DNA from: Ananas comosus
Lineage: Eukaryota; Streptophyta; Magnoliopsida; Poales; Bromeliaceae
NCBI RefSeq assembly: GCF_001540865.1
Contig: NC_033633.1
Span: 1,199,130-1,263,129 of the forward strand
DNA: 64,000 bases
Reading direction: 5' to 3'
Positions within the stretch are counted from its first letter, which is position 1, and each line of letters opens with the position of its first letter. The notes under the pieces are model-generated. The model saw nothing but the letters and a program-made list of their open reading frames with translations, was not told where the DNA came from and made no database searches. Of this stretch, positions 50,501 through 63,000 are shown piece after piece. The translations under genes were made by a program, and so were the position numbers.

Positions 50501-53183
50501 AAGGTTTAGATGATGGAAGCTCCTTCTTCAAGTTTGATGGAAAGCCCTTTGTGCCAAAGCTCTTCTCAGCATTAACTGTTACAGTATAATATTGAAGATC
50601 AATTATTGTCAGAGAACCAAAACGACAATGATTCTTGAACATTTGGAAGGAGATAATATTCTACTTGCACAGGGTATAAAGAAAGAGGGGAAAACAATGT
50701 ACAAAGGAATACATATAAAGCATACCTTAATTACTTCTTTTTTTTATGAGAGAGGCCGCTTTGTTCATTTTTTAGAAATGATCTCAGGTAGAAATGTGAA
50801 GCAACTAAACTTCAAAGTTGGGACCTCAGGTACCAACCTGCCCTTAACTAACTGCTAGGTACGGGAAAAACAACATACAATGGGATACATATAAAGCATA
50901 CCTGAGGCATTGCATTGATTAAGCTTGGAGGAGCATTTTGTAGTTGAACTGGTATTCGTGGAAGGTACAGGAAGAGAAGAAGCTTGAAACTTAATGGGCA
51001 TGAACTTTGGTATTTTTGATGCAGAATTTGTAGCATTTGCATTTCTAACGCTCTTTTGTGTAGATCATAGTTAAGGGAAAAAAAAAAACTCTACAATATA
51101 GCCATGGGAAAACCTCTCAACAACTGAGATTGCATTGAACTTTACCAGCCTTAACATAATAAGCATATGAAAAGAGAAAAAAAAAAAAACTATTACAAAA
51201 GGATATGACTTCATAGCCGGTGACAGCGGTAGACTTCTGGTGATACTTCTGCCTGAGTTTATCTTCCTTAAGCTCTGAAAGCAATGCAAAAGCAATGAGA
51301 AATGTTACATAAAGAGTTATAATATACATTGGGTGGCCAGACTGAGGACTCAGTGGAATAATTAGATTGATCTCTATATTCTTTATTTACTCGGATTCAA
51401 TCAAAGCAAATTAGCTAAATCAGCTTAATTGAACAAACTATACAAGTTGGTGGAATCAGGCCAATCTTTTGACTGTCGGTTGAGAGTTACTGTGTATAAT
51501 TGCATATAGATTGTAAATAAGAGAATATGGTTTTGAAAAGTTATAGACTTCCACAATGCAACAGAACAGCATTTTGTACATCATTATAGAACTAACTACC
51601 TGCGCTTGTTTCTCTTCCTGAAATGAAACTTCTGGGGTCGAAAATAACTTTTGATCCTTGACATTTTTCATGCCAGACTTAGCATATACCTTTCTACCAT
51701 TACTCTCTTCGACGCTACAAAGGACAGATTTATCACCAGACTTCTGAAACCCTACTGATGGGGACATTTCTCCATCAATTTCAAGTATAGCATTCTCATT
51801 TGATCCAGCAAGAGACCCACTAAGGACAGACAACTCCAATGTGTTCAGCACACCTGCAAAATATGGTCAGTGTTCAACTGCTCACATAAGAAAATCAAAC
51901 AGAAAATTTGAGTCAAATACCTTCTTCAGTAAGGAAAGCAGGGTTCCAAGCCAAGCTTTTTCTCAAGTTACAACCCCCAACCCTTTTTGCCTTCTTCATT
52001 TGCAGCGCCACCTCTTTCCGAAATTTTGGGACATATAAGGTATCCTGTGAAACTTCACAAATATTCTCTTTATCTCCTATATCTTCTTTTGATGGACATC
52101 CTCGTTTAAGACCGGTATTCTCTTCCATCAATCCTTCAATTGAGAGGGCAAATCCAACTTTTAGTTATTTTAGGAAATCATAACAGAGGATAACTCAATA
52201 GAATGACTTCAAAAGGCAACGAAGTAACAACTAACAATATAAGAGATTCCTTATATTGTTAAAGGCAGGTGTGTTGTCATTTTTGTCAAAACAACGAAGG
52301 AGCAGAGCTGGTACTAAATATATGACACTTGGTATCCTAAAACTTCTAAAAGGGTAGGAGGGGAATGTAATAATTGCAATTGTCCATGTGAAAAGAAAAG
52401 CAAAAAGAAGAAATGACCTAACTTTAAAACATGAAATTTTCATCAACATAAGCTTAATCTACTAGAGAATGGTTGATTATGTTTTGTACATTCCAGCACT
52501 TCTTGGCAAATTGATAGACCTAACAAATGGATTTTGAAATACCTAAGTGAAGTTTCTGATAGTGAACATGCATGGCAATTATCAAATTCTCACTCCAATA
52601 CCATGTCAGCAAATACTTCCTATCCAAACAAAAGCAATTTGTCGAACTAAGGTGTTACACACTTGAACTAAGAATTTAGTTCACTTTAAAAAAAATTGCT
52701 GCTTTAAAATAGCAATAATGCAAACTATCACTGGAGTATAGATTTCGCGAGCTCTACCAGATAAAGATAATGAGGCACATTAAAATGAAAGGGAACATAA
52801 AGGATATAATCACCAAATTTCTATCATTTCATTCCTCAGCTTTTTACACAAGTAGCGTGTATTCAGTAGCCACTCCGAAAACCGAGATCAGGAACAGATC
52901 ATAGAGGAGAAATGCTCGAAGTAACACGCAATCTACGACGCCGATATGCAGGAAAATTCCCAGAAATGTACCGTTTCGACATTGTGGCAACGGATTCTTC
53001 AGGTAGATCTGAAGAAGCCCTAATTTACTAAAGTAAGCTCGGAGAGCATACGAGTAAGAAGAAACCCTAACCCTAGGCGAACTCACCGGATCCAGCCGCA
53101 TTGGCCATGGGCGATCTCAGCGCCGAAGCTTCGGCCTCTTCGATCGCTCGCACGAAGGAGAGATCGGGAGAACGAGATCCCAT
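47521..53183 (-). CDS. Plant protein of unknown function with KEN-type motif and KPSALRMPSPSLGFF motif
   Basis: Eleven exons join in phase: 53183-53087, 52133-51921, 51853-51600, 51274-51210, 51050-50902, 50575-50475, 50333-50130, 49622-48685, 48601-48493, 47811-47731, 47688-47521 (TGA), predicting 792 aa. The junction between exons 4 and 5 is the weakest. No enzymatic domain is visible. The protein is hydrophilic and Ser-rich. Notable segments are GDKENICEV in exon 2, which contains a KEN sequence, RKSLAWNPAFLTEEGVLNTLE across exons 2-3, and VKPSALRMPSPSLGFFSQ ending exon 7. I have seen similar motif layouts in uncharacterised plant proteins but cannot name a function. KEN motifs can mark APC/C substrates, so a cell-cycle link is possible but only inferred. 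Exon 9 has a tandem CAGCAG acceptor (start at 48604 or 48601). Three G-boxes lie upstream. Confidence 0.75.
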
Positions 53184-54924
53184 TTTCTACTTCGCTTGAT
53201 ATTGAGCTCCCGACTCGGCGTATCACACCGAGTGAGCGAAGAGTTTTTATTTTTTTATTTTTTTACTCCGAAATTTTAAAGGCTTAAAGAGCGGGAGTGG
53301 GAACTACGGATGGTGGACACGTGGACGGCTAGGAAGCACGCTGATGCGGTTCCGGGATTGCGAACACCGCGAACCCACGTGGGCCCCACGTGTCAGAATC
53401 ACACGCAACCGCGGTTTAGAGGCATTGATCGGCTTGCTTGGACCGGGTTTATACACCTGAACTCAGTATAGTTCACATATGAAAACAATGGGTTTATTTT
53501 TATATTTTAAATTGAGTTTATTTTTTAAAAAAATAAATAAGCAGATATTTTATCTAAAAAAAAAAAATCTCAGCCTTTACTATGCTTTAAATTAACACTG
53601 TGAAAAGTACTATTGGTTTAAATTACATTTTGTTATTGAGTTTAACAAGATTGAGCCATGATGGAACTTTTGATCCATGTGGTAGCATCTTCTTACGTGG
53701 AGTATAAAGTAGTTTGGTGAAGGCTTAATTACACCTTAGTGCGTTGTATTTAAATAAATTTTTTTTATCTGTTATACTGTATTTTTCTTTTTTTGGAACT
53801 ATTATTGATTTTTGTGGTCTTCTTACCAACCTCAATAATGTACGATGATATTTTTTTTTCATTCACAATATTGTAGTGTTATTTTTTTTTTTAATAATAT
53901 TATTAAACTATTATTTTCTTGTTAATCTCTGCATATTTCAAAATCTATTTTTTTTAGATTGAGGTTAACAACTCTATTGAGAGTCCGTAATTAGATAATA
54001 GAAAAAAAGAAAAAAGGATCTCTCGCATAAAATTATTGAAAGTTTCTATTAGCTTATTTTTAACTTTTTTTTCTACTATTTCTAGGTATTTTCTTGATCT
54101 TTTTAATCAAAAAAGCTAAATATAATACTACTTTCAACCTGTTTTTTTTAACAGATTTCTTCTTTTAATACAGAGATTTTTTTTTTATCTATTCTCTTAA
54201 AGAAAAAAAATAGTACAATACAAAAAAAGGCAAAAAAACCATAAAAAAAATATAGTATAGTATAATTAAGTCTTTACAAAAATACTATTTTAGTACTACT
54301 AGAAGAATCTGTATAGTGAAACCCCCTTTCAACAACTTTTTGCAGCCACTAATAACCGAGCCTAGTAAACCACAACAACCGAGCATTTTTACAGATGAGG
54401 GAGAAAAAAATAAATAAATAATCTTACACAGAGCCCAAAATCATTTTTCATTAAAAAAAATAAAAATACAATAATATTTCGGCGAAAAGTTAGGAAGAAA
54501 TTCACAATATCAGGATATTCAACAAAAAAAAAAAAAAAAAAAACACATCAATTCGGGTCATCACACACAAGTACATTGAACCATCGAAAGTCCTAACAAA
54601 ATTATAATGCTATGTGACCACAATAATGAAAACAGCAACAATTTCCTAATAACTCCACTCGTACATATCATCATCCTCTTTTTTTTTTTTTTTTTTAATG
54701 TTTCGCGATCACAAGAAAAAAATAAAATAAAAAAGAAAAGCATGATGTCTAAAGTATATACAGAAGCAAGGGGAAAAAAATTGCACCATATTACCCAACC
54801 AAATTACGAGAACAAGAGTACAATGGAGAACCAGAGGCAAATGCCATACTTGTTGGGTCGGGTCTAGCTTGATAACTATGGCCCAGTAACTCAGCGCCTT
54901 CTGCGAATAACGATCCATCGCCGG
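53184..54924. other. Intergenic region between the unknown gene and NF-YB
   Basis: The left part is the promoter of the unknown protein gene, with G-boxes. The rest is AT-rich with many A/T homopolymers and should contain the NF-YB 3' UTR at its right side. No coding exon is supported; frames at 54561-54918 are low-complexity. Confidence 0.5.
53318..53392. promoter_or_regulatory. Cluster of three CACGTG G-boxes
   Basis: CACGTG occurs at 53318-53323, 53376-53381 and 53387-53392, about 135-210 bases upstream of the start codon of the minus-strand unknown gene. The second and third sit within CCCACGTGGGCCCCACGTGTC. G-boxes bind bZIP and bHLH factors in plants (light or abscisic acid response); the effect here is inferred. 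Confidence 0.65.
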
Positions 54925-57900
54925 TTACTGCACGAGTACAAAACCAATCGTCAGTTCCAGAGCAAGAACTTACATTTAGAGCGAGCCAAAACTATTAGAT
55001 CTACCTCAGGTCAATTAATTAAAACAAGGGGATAATTGCCTAAATGTCATTCGATAAGCTGATCGGAGAAAGTCAAATGCCCTTAACCTCTTAGTGCAAA
55101 CCATTTTGATAAGGGTTGGGAATTTTTTTTTTCTTTTTGAGGAAAAGTCAATAGGCAAATTCATTTAAAAATTGAAATCAGAATACACAACATCAGCACA
55201 AACGGAGTTTCAAGGGGTTAATCAAGTATACAATGAAATCTCAATTCCTCTTTGGCTAAATAATGAGCTATTATATTCTCATTCCTGCCAATATATTGAA
55301 GCTTAATGTTAGGATGCTGCAGCTAAAGTTAACGACAATCCACCACCAGTGCTACAATTGTCCATCGGAAGCCGCCGGTGGATCCAAAATAGAATATATA
55401 ACATTTGCCATAACTGTTTCATCTTTCAATTTAAGATGAGGCACAAAGAAACGGTGGTATGATGAGTGGTTCACTTTTAAGGGATCCGAGCTATGGAACT
55501 TGGAAATTTTCAAGTAACTTAAAGAGAATCAAAATGATAAAACAGGAACAGAACCTTCTACAAGAGGCCAGTTGTTTGCAATAAAAGTATGGCGCAACAG
55601 AAATATTCTACGAGGAAATATGTACGTCTCATGACAATCGACATGAAATGCTCTAATTGGTAGTCATAATAACTGATATATATTTGGTCCATATCTATAT
55701 GTCAATATTAAGAAACATCAGCATGAAAAAATTGCCTTGAGTAGCTCAACAATTTGATTTTCAGATTGAAATTTCAATATCGATGATATAAAACTAGAAG
55801 ACAATAAGCATAAATCACCTGAGGTTGCATGTAATTCATGCCTTGATTGTAAAGTCCTTGTTGACTCAGCTGATGGATCAATACAAAGCCAAGTCATTCT
55901 CTGAAGGCTATAAAATACGGCACTAAAACAAATAAGTTATAACACACAATTTACCCCTTGGGTGCTTGAGCCTTGCTGAGCCCCACCAAGCAGAAGAACC
56001 CCCCCATCTTTCTTAATAGAGCCATCTCCGCCCTTAGCACCCAACTTACTATCCCCCTATTGGATATTGCAACACCAACCATATCAAACATCCGTTATGA
56101 TTATTTGTGAAAATGGCTCTCTCCTCGTAGCATCACAAGAAAGAAGAATTGTCCATCACATCACAAATAGTTTAATTGATATTAATATAATAATATAAGA
56201 GGCGCATCACAGTTTTCTTAAGAACTAAGAGTTTGTATATATAATTCAAATTTAACAATAAGGGTTTGAGAATTTCGTTTTGGCCAGGTATGCATCTTTT
56301 AATAAGTATGATAGTTACAGATACCCTCCCTGCTAAGTAGGGTTGGAAAGACCCATTAGTTGGATGAAAAAATCCCAACCCACTAGTTGGATCAAAAGAA
56401 TCCCCATTGTCAATTTGAATATTAGTAAAATTCATGTACAATTTCACTAGATCTGTCGTTAGAAAAGATCAAATTACATAAGCCCATGGATCTACTAAGT
56501 GTCGGAAGCCTATATTGAATGAAAAGATTTAAGAACATGTGGAACATGTTTATTGCGCAAAATGAATTTGTTGTGATAAAAGTAGGTCACTAGGCATTAG
56601 AATCTATATGCCATATGGATATCAATTCCCAGTGAAGTTTGGAAATGGTGAGAAGAAGTAGAAATAAAATGGCTAACTAGTATGTTTAACCAAATTTCTA
56701 GTACCATTAAAGCACTTGAATAGTGAAGATGCCATGAGCAAGACAGATTAATATAGAAAATAACTGATATAGACGATTGTGAAGTTAGCAATGGACAAAG
56801 CTAATGAATCATACTATTATAAAAGCAAGTACCTGAACCCATTTATCTGATTAATACTGAGATTTACAATTGAAGGAACACACTTAACAGAATTTTTTTT
56901 ATTAATAGCCTTAAAAAAATACTATAATTATAAAAAGTCCTCTAAAAAATTTATTTACAAAACTAGATCTATACGGTGAATAAATTACCGCTTTTTAAAT
57001 GCGGTAAATCATTCACCGCTTACTTCAAAAGATTAAAATTATTTTAGTGTTTAATACTATACATCTTTTGAAGTTTGGATGTAGGAAATATATAAATTAG
57101 GATAAAATCGGTGAATCATTCACCGTTTTTAGAAAGCGGTAACGATTCACTGCTTTTATCAGCCTATTTTTACAAATAAAAATTTTGAATGCTTATTTTT
57201 ATATTTAAAAATTTTTGTAGGCTTAGTAGCCCAAAAACTCCCACTTAACCAGCAGGCGAAAAAGGAAACAAGTAGCTAGTTGATCAAGCAATATGCATAT
57301 TATTACATAATATGTCGAGGTGAGTATATCATTATTAATCATGATTCACATTTTGAGTGCTAAATTTTTATTCTTCTCTAGTAGGAAGATGCATGACAAC
57401 ATGGTAAACAATTATGAGCAATTAGAGGTACGAAAACTTAATATCACACCACCATCTTACAGCACCATGATTCAACTACAAAGAGAAGTTCAAGATCACA
57501 TACCTCCAGCTGGAGCAATTATCCAACCGGAAAACATGCACAAGAGAGATAGAAGTATAATTAGACTAAGATAAGAGGAGAGAAAAAACAAAAGAAAAGA
57601 CACTACCAAATCTAATTAAAAAGTTTACAAATCTCAGCTGAAAATATAATCTAAGACTAAAATCAGTGGATTGTAAAGGGAAAAATAAAAGAACCTCTCT
57701 ATATTTCTGCAGGTACAGCTTCAGCGGCTCGATGTAGTCCTCGAAACCCAGCGTCGCCATCGCCCACAGCAGATCGTCGCCGTTGATAGTCTTCCTCTTC
57801 TCCCTCTGGCACTTATCGCTCGCCCTACAACAGCATATCATTTCAGTCCCAACAAAAAACACAAAAACGAATCAAAATCGAAACAAAACCAGAAAAAAAA

Positions 57901-58168
57901 AAAAAGGGTACAAATTCGGGAGAAAAAGAGAGGGATCGATCTCTCACTCGCTGGTGACGAAGCTGATGAACTCAGAAACGCACTCCTGCACCGTTTCCTT
58001 CGCCTCCTTGGCGATTTTCCCATTAGCGGGGATACCCTTCTTCATGATCCTACTAAGGTTGGCGATGGGGAGGAAGCGGTCTTGCTCCCGCACGTTGGAC
58101 CGGGGGCTCCCGTCCCCCCCGCTCTCGTGGCTCCCGCCGCCGCCCGGGCTCGCCGGAGCGTCCGCCAT
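54925..58168 (-). CDS. NF-YB: NF-YB (CCAAT-binding HAP3) subunit
   Basis: Exons 58168-57948, 57824-57695, 56056-55955, 55869-55819 and a final TAA at 54927-54925 join in phase and give 168 aa. The start is [18 protein letters not shown]. The histone fold shows [38 protein letters not shown] and [19 protein letters not shown], ending [10 protein letters not shown]. This domain pairs with NF-YC and, with NF-YA, binds CCAAT. Lysine rather than aspartate in IAKEAKE marks the non-LEC1 class. The short Gly/Gln C-terminus ends GMNYMQPQ, as in many NF-YBs. In this model the stop codon is the first codon of the last exon; reading through the donor at 55818 would add about a dozen residues instead. Intron 2 contains a palindromic MITE. 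Confidence 0.92.
56889..57242. mobile_element. Second palindromic MITE, in NF-YB intron 2
   Basis: Ends AGAATTTTTTTT and inverse GGAGTTTTTGGG, with extended imperfect inverted similarity (AGCCT..AAAAA, TTTATTTACAAA). The 8-bp direct repeat CACTTAAC lies at 56881-56888 and 57243-57250. Inside are CGGTGAATAAATTACCGC, GCGGTAAATCATTCACCGC and GGTGAATCATTCACC, the same palindromic core as the element at 9635-10189. It is shorter (354 bp) and more diverged. Confidence 0.7.
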
Positions 58169-58540
58169 CGCGGGAGAGCCCTATATCCATCGCCACGGCC
58201 GTGATCAGAAACCCTAGGTTGTAGATCCGAGCTCGGATCCGGCTCGGGAGGAAACCCTAATCGGTGGGAGGGGATGAGAACGAGAGGAGGAGAAGAGCGT
58301 ACCTGTGATTGGTGAATTTGTATTTAGCGCGCGCGAGGGGGGGTGAGAGAGAAAGAGGAGATCGGTGTGGGATTTTTTTTTTTTTTTGGAATTTTTTGGG
58401 TGATGAGGTGTGGTCGGGGAGCGGAGGACGGAGATCGGACGCTGGAGAAGAGGGGACGGAGGAGACGACGGGGATGAAGTGTTGGGGAAAAACGTTTCGA
58501 TATCTGCACCGTCCGTCCAGTTCGCTCCCTTTCTTATATA
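58169..58540 (-). promoter_or_regulatory. NF-YB 5' UTR with a probable intron and TATA box
   Basis: On the minus strand TATATAAG lies at 58540-58533. A donor CACAG/GTACGC at 58302 and an acceptor GATATAG at 58181 bracket a probable 122-bp 5' UTR intron, leaving only 12 bases of UTR before the ATG in the second exon. The intron contains AAACCCTAA text on the plus strand near 58252. Confidence 0.5.
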
Positions 58541-60049
58541 GAAGGGTCCCCACCAACTTTGTAACTGTCCCTTTGCTTTTGCTTGTTTTCGGCCCCTCTT
58601 TTTTGAAGTATCTTTTTTTTTTCCCGAATCTTTAGGACTTATTTGTTTCGTGGAAATTTCGCACTAATAAATCTGCAGCACCTTTCGACTTCATTCACCC
58701 TCCATAATGGCCGGTGGAAGATGCGATGATTAATTTTAATCATATCGAAAACTTGTGATTTTCCACAATATATTACAGTAAGTTTTCCGTCCAAACCAAA
58801 TCCGAAATCATAAAGACTGCTTTGAGTTCGCCAAGCTCCCCAAGTTTATCTTCTGACTTACAGCCCCTTTCTAACACGCCAAAAATGTAAGTTTCTCGAC
58901 GCAATTGTAAGATACTGCAGTAAGTTTAGTTTCTTTTCCGACTTCACCTTATCAAATATTGAATCTCAAAGACAGCTTGAGTTTACCAAACTCGCCAAGT
59001 TTATCCTCTGACTTCAACACTTTCCAACACGCTTAAGACATGTCGAGCCAACACAAGTTGTAATATCTGATAACTAATGCATCTCACATCGTCTAAGACA
59101 AGTTAATTATGCCAATACAAGTTTATCCTCTGACTTCAACACTTTCAAACACTTTCAAACACACTTAAGACGTGTCAAGCCGACGCAAGTTGTAATTATC
59201 CGATACCTATGCATCTCAATGGTGCCATGAAATTGCAATTTCTCACCCTACTAATGACAGTAACTCATGGTATGTACGACAGTAAATGAATCTACATGTA
59301 AGGGTCCTCATTCCCTCGTGCATTGTTAATATATTAAGTACATCTAAAATGAAAAATTTTGATAGGTTTAATTTAAATATGATATAAATTGATCAATACA
59401 TAAACAATGAGACCTTTTGTGCTTTACCTCCCGATAAATACAACAGAACTGCAACAGCCCACTATGGGAACCACCCCATGGAAAATGCATCACTTCCCAT
59501 GTTATTTGCCCGTGGCCATAGAATTCAAAACAAAGATAGCAATGCTCAGAACTTTCTTGGAGAAAAATTTGATATTCACCAGAATATCCTTTTATATATA
59601 TATATATATATATATATGTAGAAATACTGCTCCTGCTTGTAAACCGATCAAGGCTGTTCGTCAAGTGAACTTGCTTAAAAGAGATACTCGCCATATATTG
59701 TACAACACAAAATCAATGTCTAAAAGTTCTACAAGCAACAGGTAGTTTTACATCTAAAGATTCAATTGGCGATACCAACTTAATACATGGCAACTAACTG
59801 ATATTGGAACTGCGACTGGACAGAAGTTGTTTCTCATCTGAACTGTGAAGCTAGTGAATACAAATAGTGGAAGCATAAGAACGTTTGATCTAGTACCCTT
59901 CACAATAGTAAGAAACCTCTTCATTTTAAGGTTAGCTCCCATCTTCTATACAACATGCATTTGCCATGCTGTTAAGCAGTTTCCAGAGAGGGAAACAAGC
60001 TGGAATACCTGAAATGAAATATCAACAATATCTGATACTCTGGAGGTGT
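58541..60049. other. Intergenic region between NF-YB promoter and PWWP-like gene 3' end
   Basis: It contains a diverged tandem repeat (listed separately) and a TA microsatellite at about 59593-59617. Open frames around 59370-59940 run through this microsatellite and show no motif. The 3' UTR of the PWWP-like gene should lie near 59750-60049. Confidence 0.5.
58829..59225. repeat. Three diverged tandem copies upstream of NF-YB
   Basis: CAAGTTTATC(T/C)TCTGACTT recurs at 58841, 58996 and 59118. Each copy is followed by AACAC..C.(T)AAGA, GTGTC/GTCGA, ACGCAA/ACACAAGTTGTAA and CTATGCATCTCA-type text. Copies two and three are most alike. The unit is about 120-155 bp. Confidence 0.7.
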
Positions 60050-63000
60050 TTATGATGTTTGCTCGTTCATTTCGACCGATTTATCAACCAATCCTCCACC
60101 TACAGCTTCAGCTTGCAGAGTTTCTGACTCATCTCTCGTCTCCTCTGGAGCTACGGTCGATGGTCGCTCATTAACTTCAATTGATTTCCCAACCAATCCT
60201 TCAACAAAAGCTTCAGTTTGCATAGAATCTGACTCAACTTTAGTCTCCTCTACAGCTGACAGAAAGTCAGATGATGTTTTCTCGTTCATCTCAATGGATT
60301 TCCCATCCGGTCCTTCATCCACTGCTTCACATTGCATAGTACCTGACTCAGTTGTGGTCTCTTCCAGAGTTGAGAGAATGTTGAATGATGTTTGCTGCTT
60401 TGCTTCAATGGATTCTTCATCCACAGTTTCATGTTGCATATCTGACTCAATTGTGATTTCATCCACAGCTTCATGTTGCATAGAATCTGACTGAATTGTG
60501 GTCTTGTCCAGAGTTGAGGGAATATTGGATGATGTTTGCTGCTTTGCTTCAATAGATTCTTCATCCACAGCTTCATGTTGTATAGTATCTGACCCAATTG
60601 TGGTCTCTTCCAGAGTTGAGGGAATGTTGGGTGATGTTTGCTGCTTTGCTTCAATGGATTTGTCAGCTGGTCCTTCAGCGACAGCTTCGATTAACATATC
60701 TGAGTCAACTCTGGTCTCTCCCATAGCTAAGACAAAATCTGATGATTTTTGCTCATTCAGTTCACCAGATTTCTCAACCAAGCCTTCACCTGCAGCTTCA
60801 AGTTGCAGAGAATCTGGCTCAACTCTAGTCTCAACTACAGCTAAGACACTATGCTCCTTCATTTCAGCAGAATTCTCTACTGATTCTTCACCCCCAGCTT
60901 CAAGTTGCACAGTATCTGACCCGACTTTAGACTCTTCCACAAAGATTGATGTTTGCTCATTCACTCCACTGGATTTCTCAGCCGATCCTTCACCAATCGC
61001 TCCTGCAAGCTGCATAGTATCTGACTCAACTTTAGTCTCTTCCAGGGTTAAGACTAAGTCAGACGATGTTTGAACTTTAGTCTCTTCCAGGGTTAAGACT
61101 AAGTCAGACGATGTTTGCTTATTCATTTCAGTCGGTTTCTCTACTGATCCTTCAGCAAGAGCCTCTAGTTGCATAGCATCTGAGTCAACTCTTGTCTCCT
61201 CTGGGGCTAAAATTGATGCTTGCTCCTTCATTTCACTGAATTTCTCAGCCAATCCTTCAGCAACAGCTTCTTCAATCTGCATAGTATCTAACTCAAATTT
61301 AGTCTCGTTGACTACATCGGATGATGGCTGCTCATTCTTTTCAGCGGATTTCTCTACTGATCCTCCAGCGACAGCCTCTAGATGCATAGCATCTGCATCA
61401 ACTCTAGACTCTTCTAGAGTTAAGACAAAATTGGATGATGTTTCCTCGCCTGTTTCTGCAGATGTCTCAACTAAACCATCACCAACAGCTTCAAGCTGCA
61501 TAGCATCTGACCCAAGTCTAGTCTCCTCTAGAACTAATATACTATTCCCCTCCATTTCAATGGATTTCTCTACCAATCCTTCACCGACAGTTTCAAGTTG
61601 CGGTGTATCTGACTCAACTCTAGTCTCTTCTAGAGCTAAGTTTGATGTTTGCTCATTCATTTCACTGGATTTCTCAGCCAATCCTTGACCTACAGCTTCA
61701 AAGTGCATAGTATCTGATTCGATTCCAGTCTCTTCCACGGGTAAGACAAAATCGGATGATATTTGCTCATTCAATTCGGTGGATTTACCCATTGATTCTT
61801 CAGTGACAGTTTCAATTTGCATAGTATCTGAATCAACTCCAGTCTCTTGTAGAGCTATGACAGAGTTGGATGAAGTTTGCTGGTTCATTTCAACATATTT
61901 CTCAACTAAACCTTCATCCACAGCTTCAAGCTGCATAGCATCTGACTCAACAACAGTGTCTTCCAGAGCTAACACAAAGTTGGATGATGTTTGTGCATTC
62001 ATTTCTGTCAATTTTTCTACTGATCCTTCTCCCACAGCTTCAAGTTGCACAGTTTCTGACACAACTCTAGTCTCTTCAGGAGCTAAGACAAATCAAGCAA
62101 CTGATGAGTATAAAGATTTGAAAGACAGCAGTGTTATATCAACCTAAAGCAGGCAATGTTCCAAAAAGCAGAAATAGTCTGAAGACGGCCAAGGTAATGC
62201 ATAACTCATATCCCCTAGGACAGCGTGTGTGCGGGTGCATATGTGATTCATATAAGATAAAACAGAATGTGTTAAATATAGTGAAAATATAGAACTCTAA
62301 GATAAATAAAAAGAAAATATTTAGAAGAACAGAAAAGAATGCATGAAATATTACATTTGATGAGCTTCTTAATATATTGCAGGACATGTAACATAATATG
62401 TGCCTGAGTTTTCTTAGGAAAAACCGCAGAAATAGTCTTAGAGGGGGCCAAGGTACTACATCACTCGTATCCCCTAGGCGGGTGTATGTACAGATGCATA
62501 TGTGATTCATATAAGATAAGCCTATGTAAATTAAATACAGTGAAAATATAAGACGCTTAGATAAATAGAAAGGAAAAAAGAAATCTAGAAGAACTGAGAA
62601 AAATGCATGAAATATTATTTTTGATGACCTGCTTAAATATATTGCAGGACATTGCAATATAGTACACCTCTGAGTTTTTTAGATATATTTTTCAAGTCTT
62701 AAACAATCAAATTACCAAATTTAATCATATCTATCAAATTAAAGAAGTGTTCGAGTGGCTAATCATAGACATCATACTAGACCTCCCTATATCTACTTAC
62801 AACACAGGATAATTGGTGACTTATGTGCTCATTTTGTGCGGCGATCAAGCAACTCATCCACGTATGCAGGAACATATGCATGCCTACATAGCATTTTGGA
62901 ATAGTGAAAACTACTAGAAGGAAAGGGAAATTTACCAGGAACCTCCAAATTGTCAACATCGCCAAGTATTGCACTGTTTTCGCCTTGTAGCGTCATGCTT

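Noticed and set aside
59370..59942. Open frames on both strands near 59.4-59.9 kb
   Set aside because: They read through a TA microsatellite (Tyr-Ile runs) and show no domain or splice continuity with a neighbouring gene.
60498..62147. Plus-strand open frames rich in Ser/Thr opposite the repeat exon
   Set aside because: They are antisense to the acidic repeat array; the sense frame is longer and joins in phase to an upstream exon.
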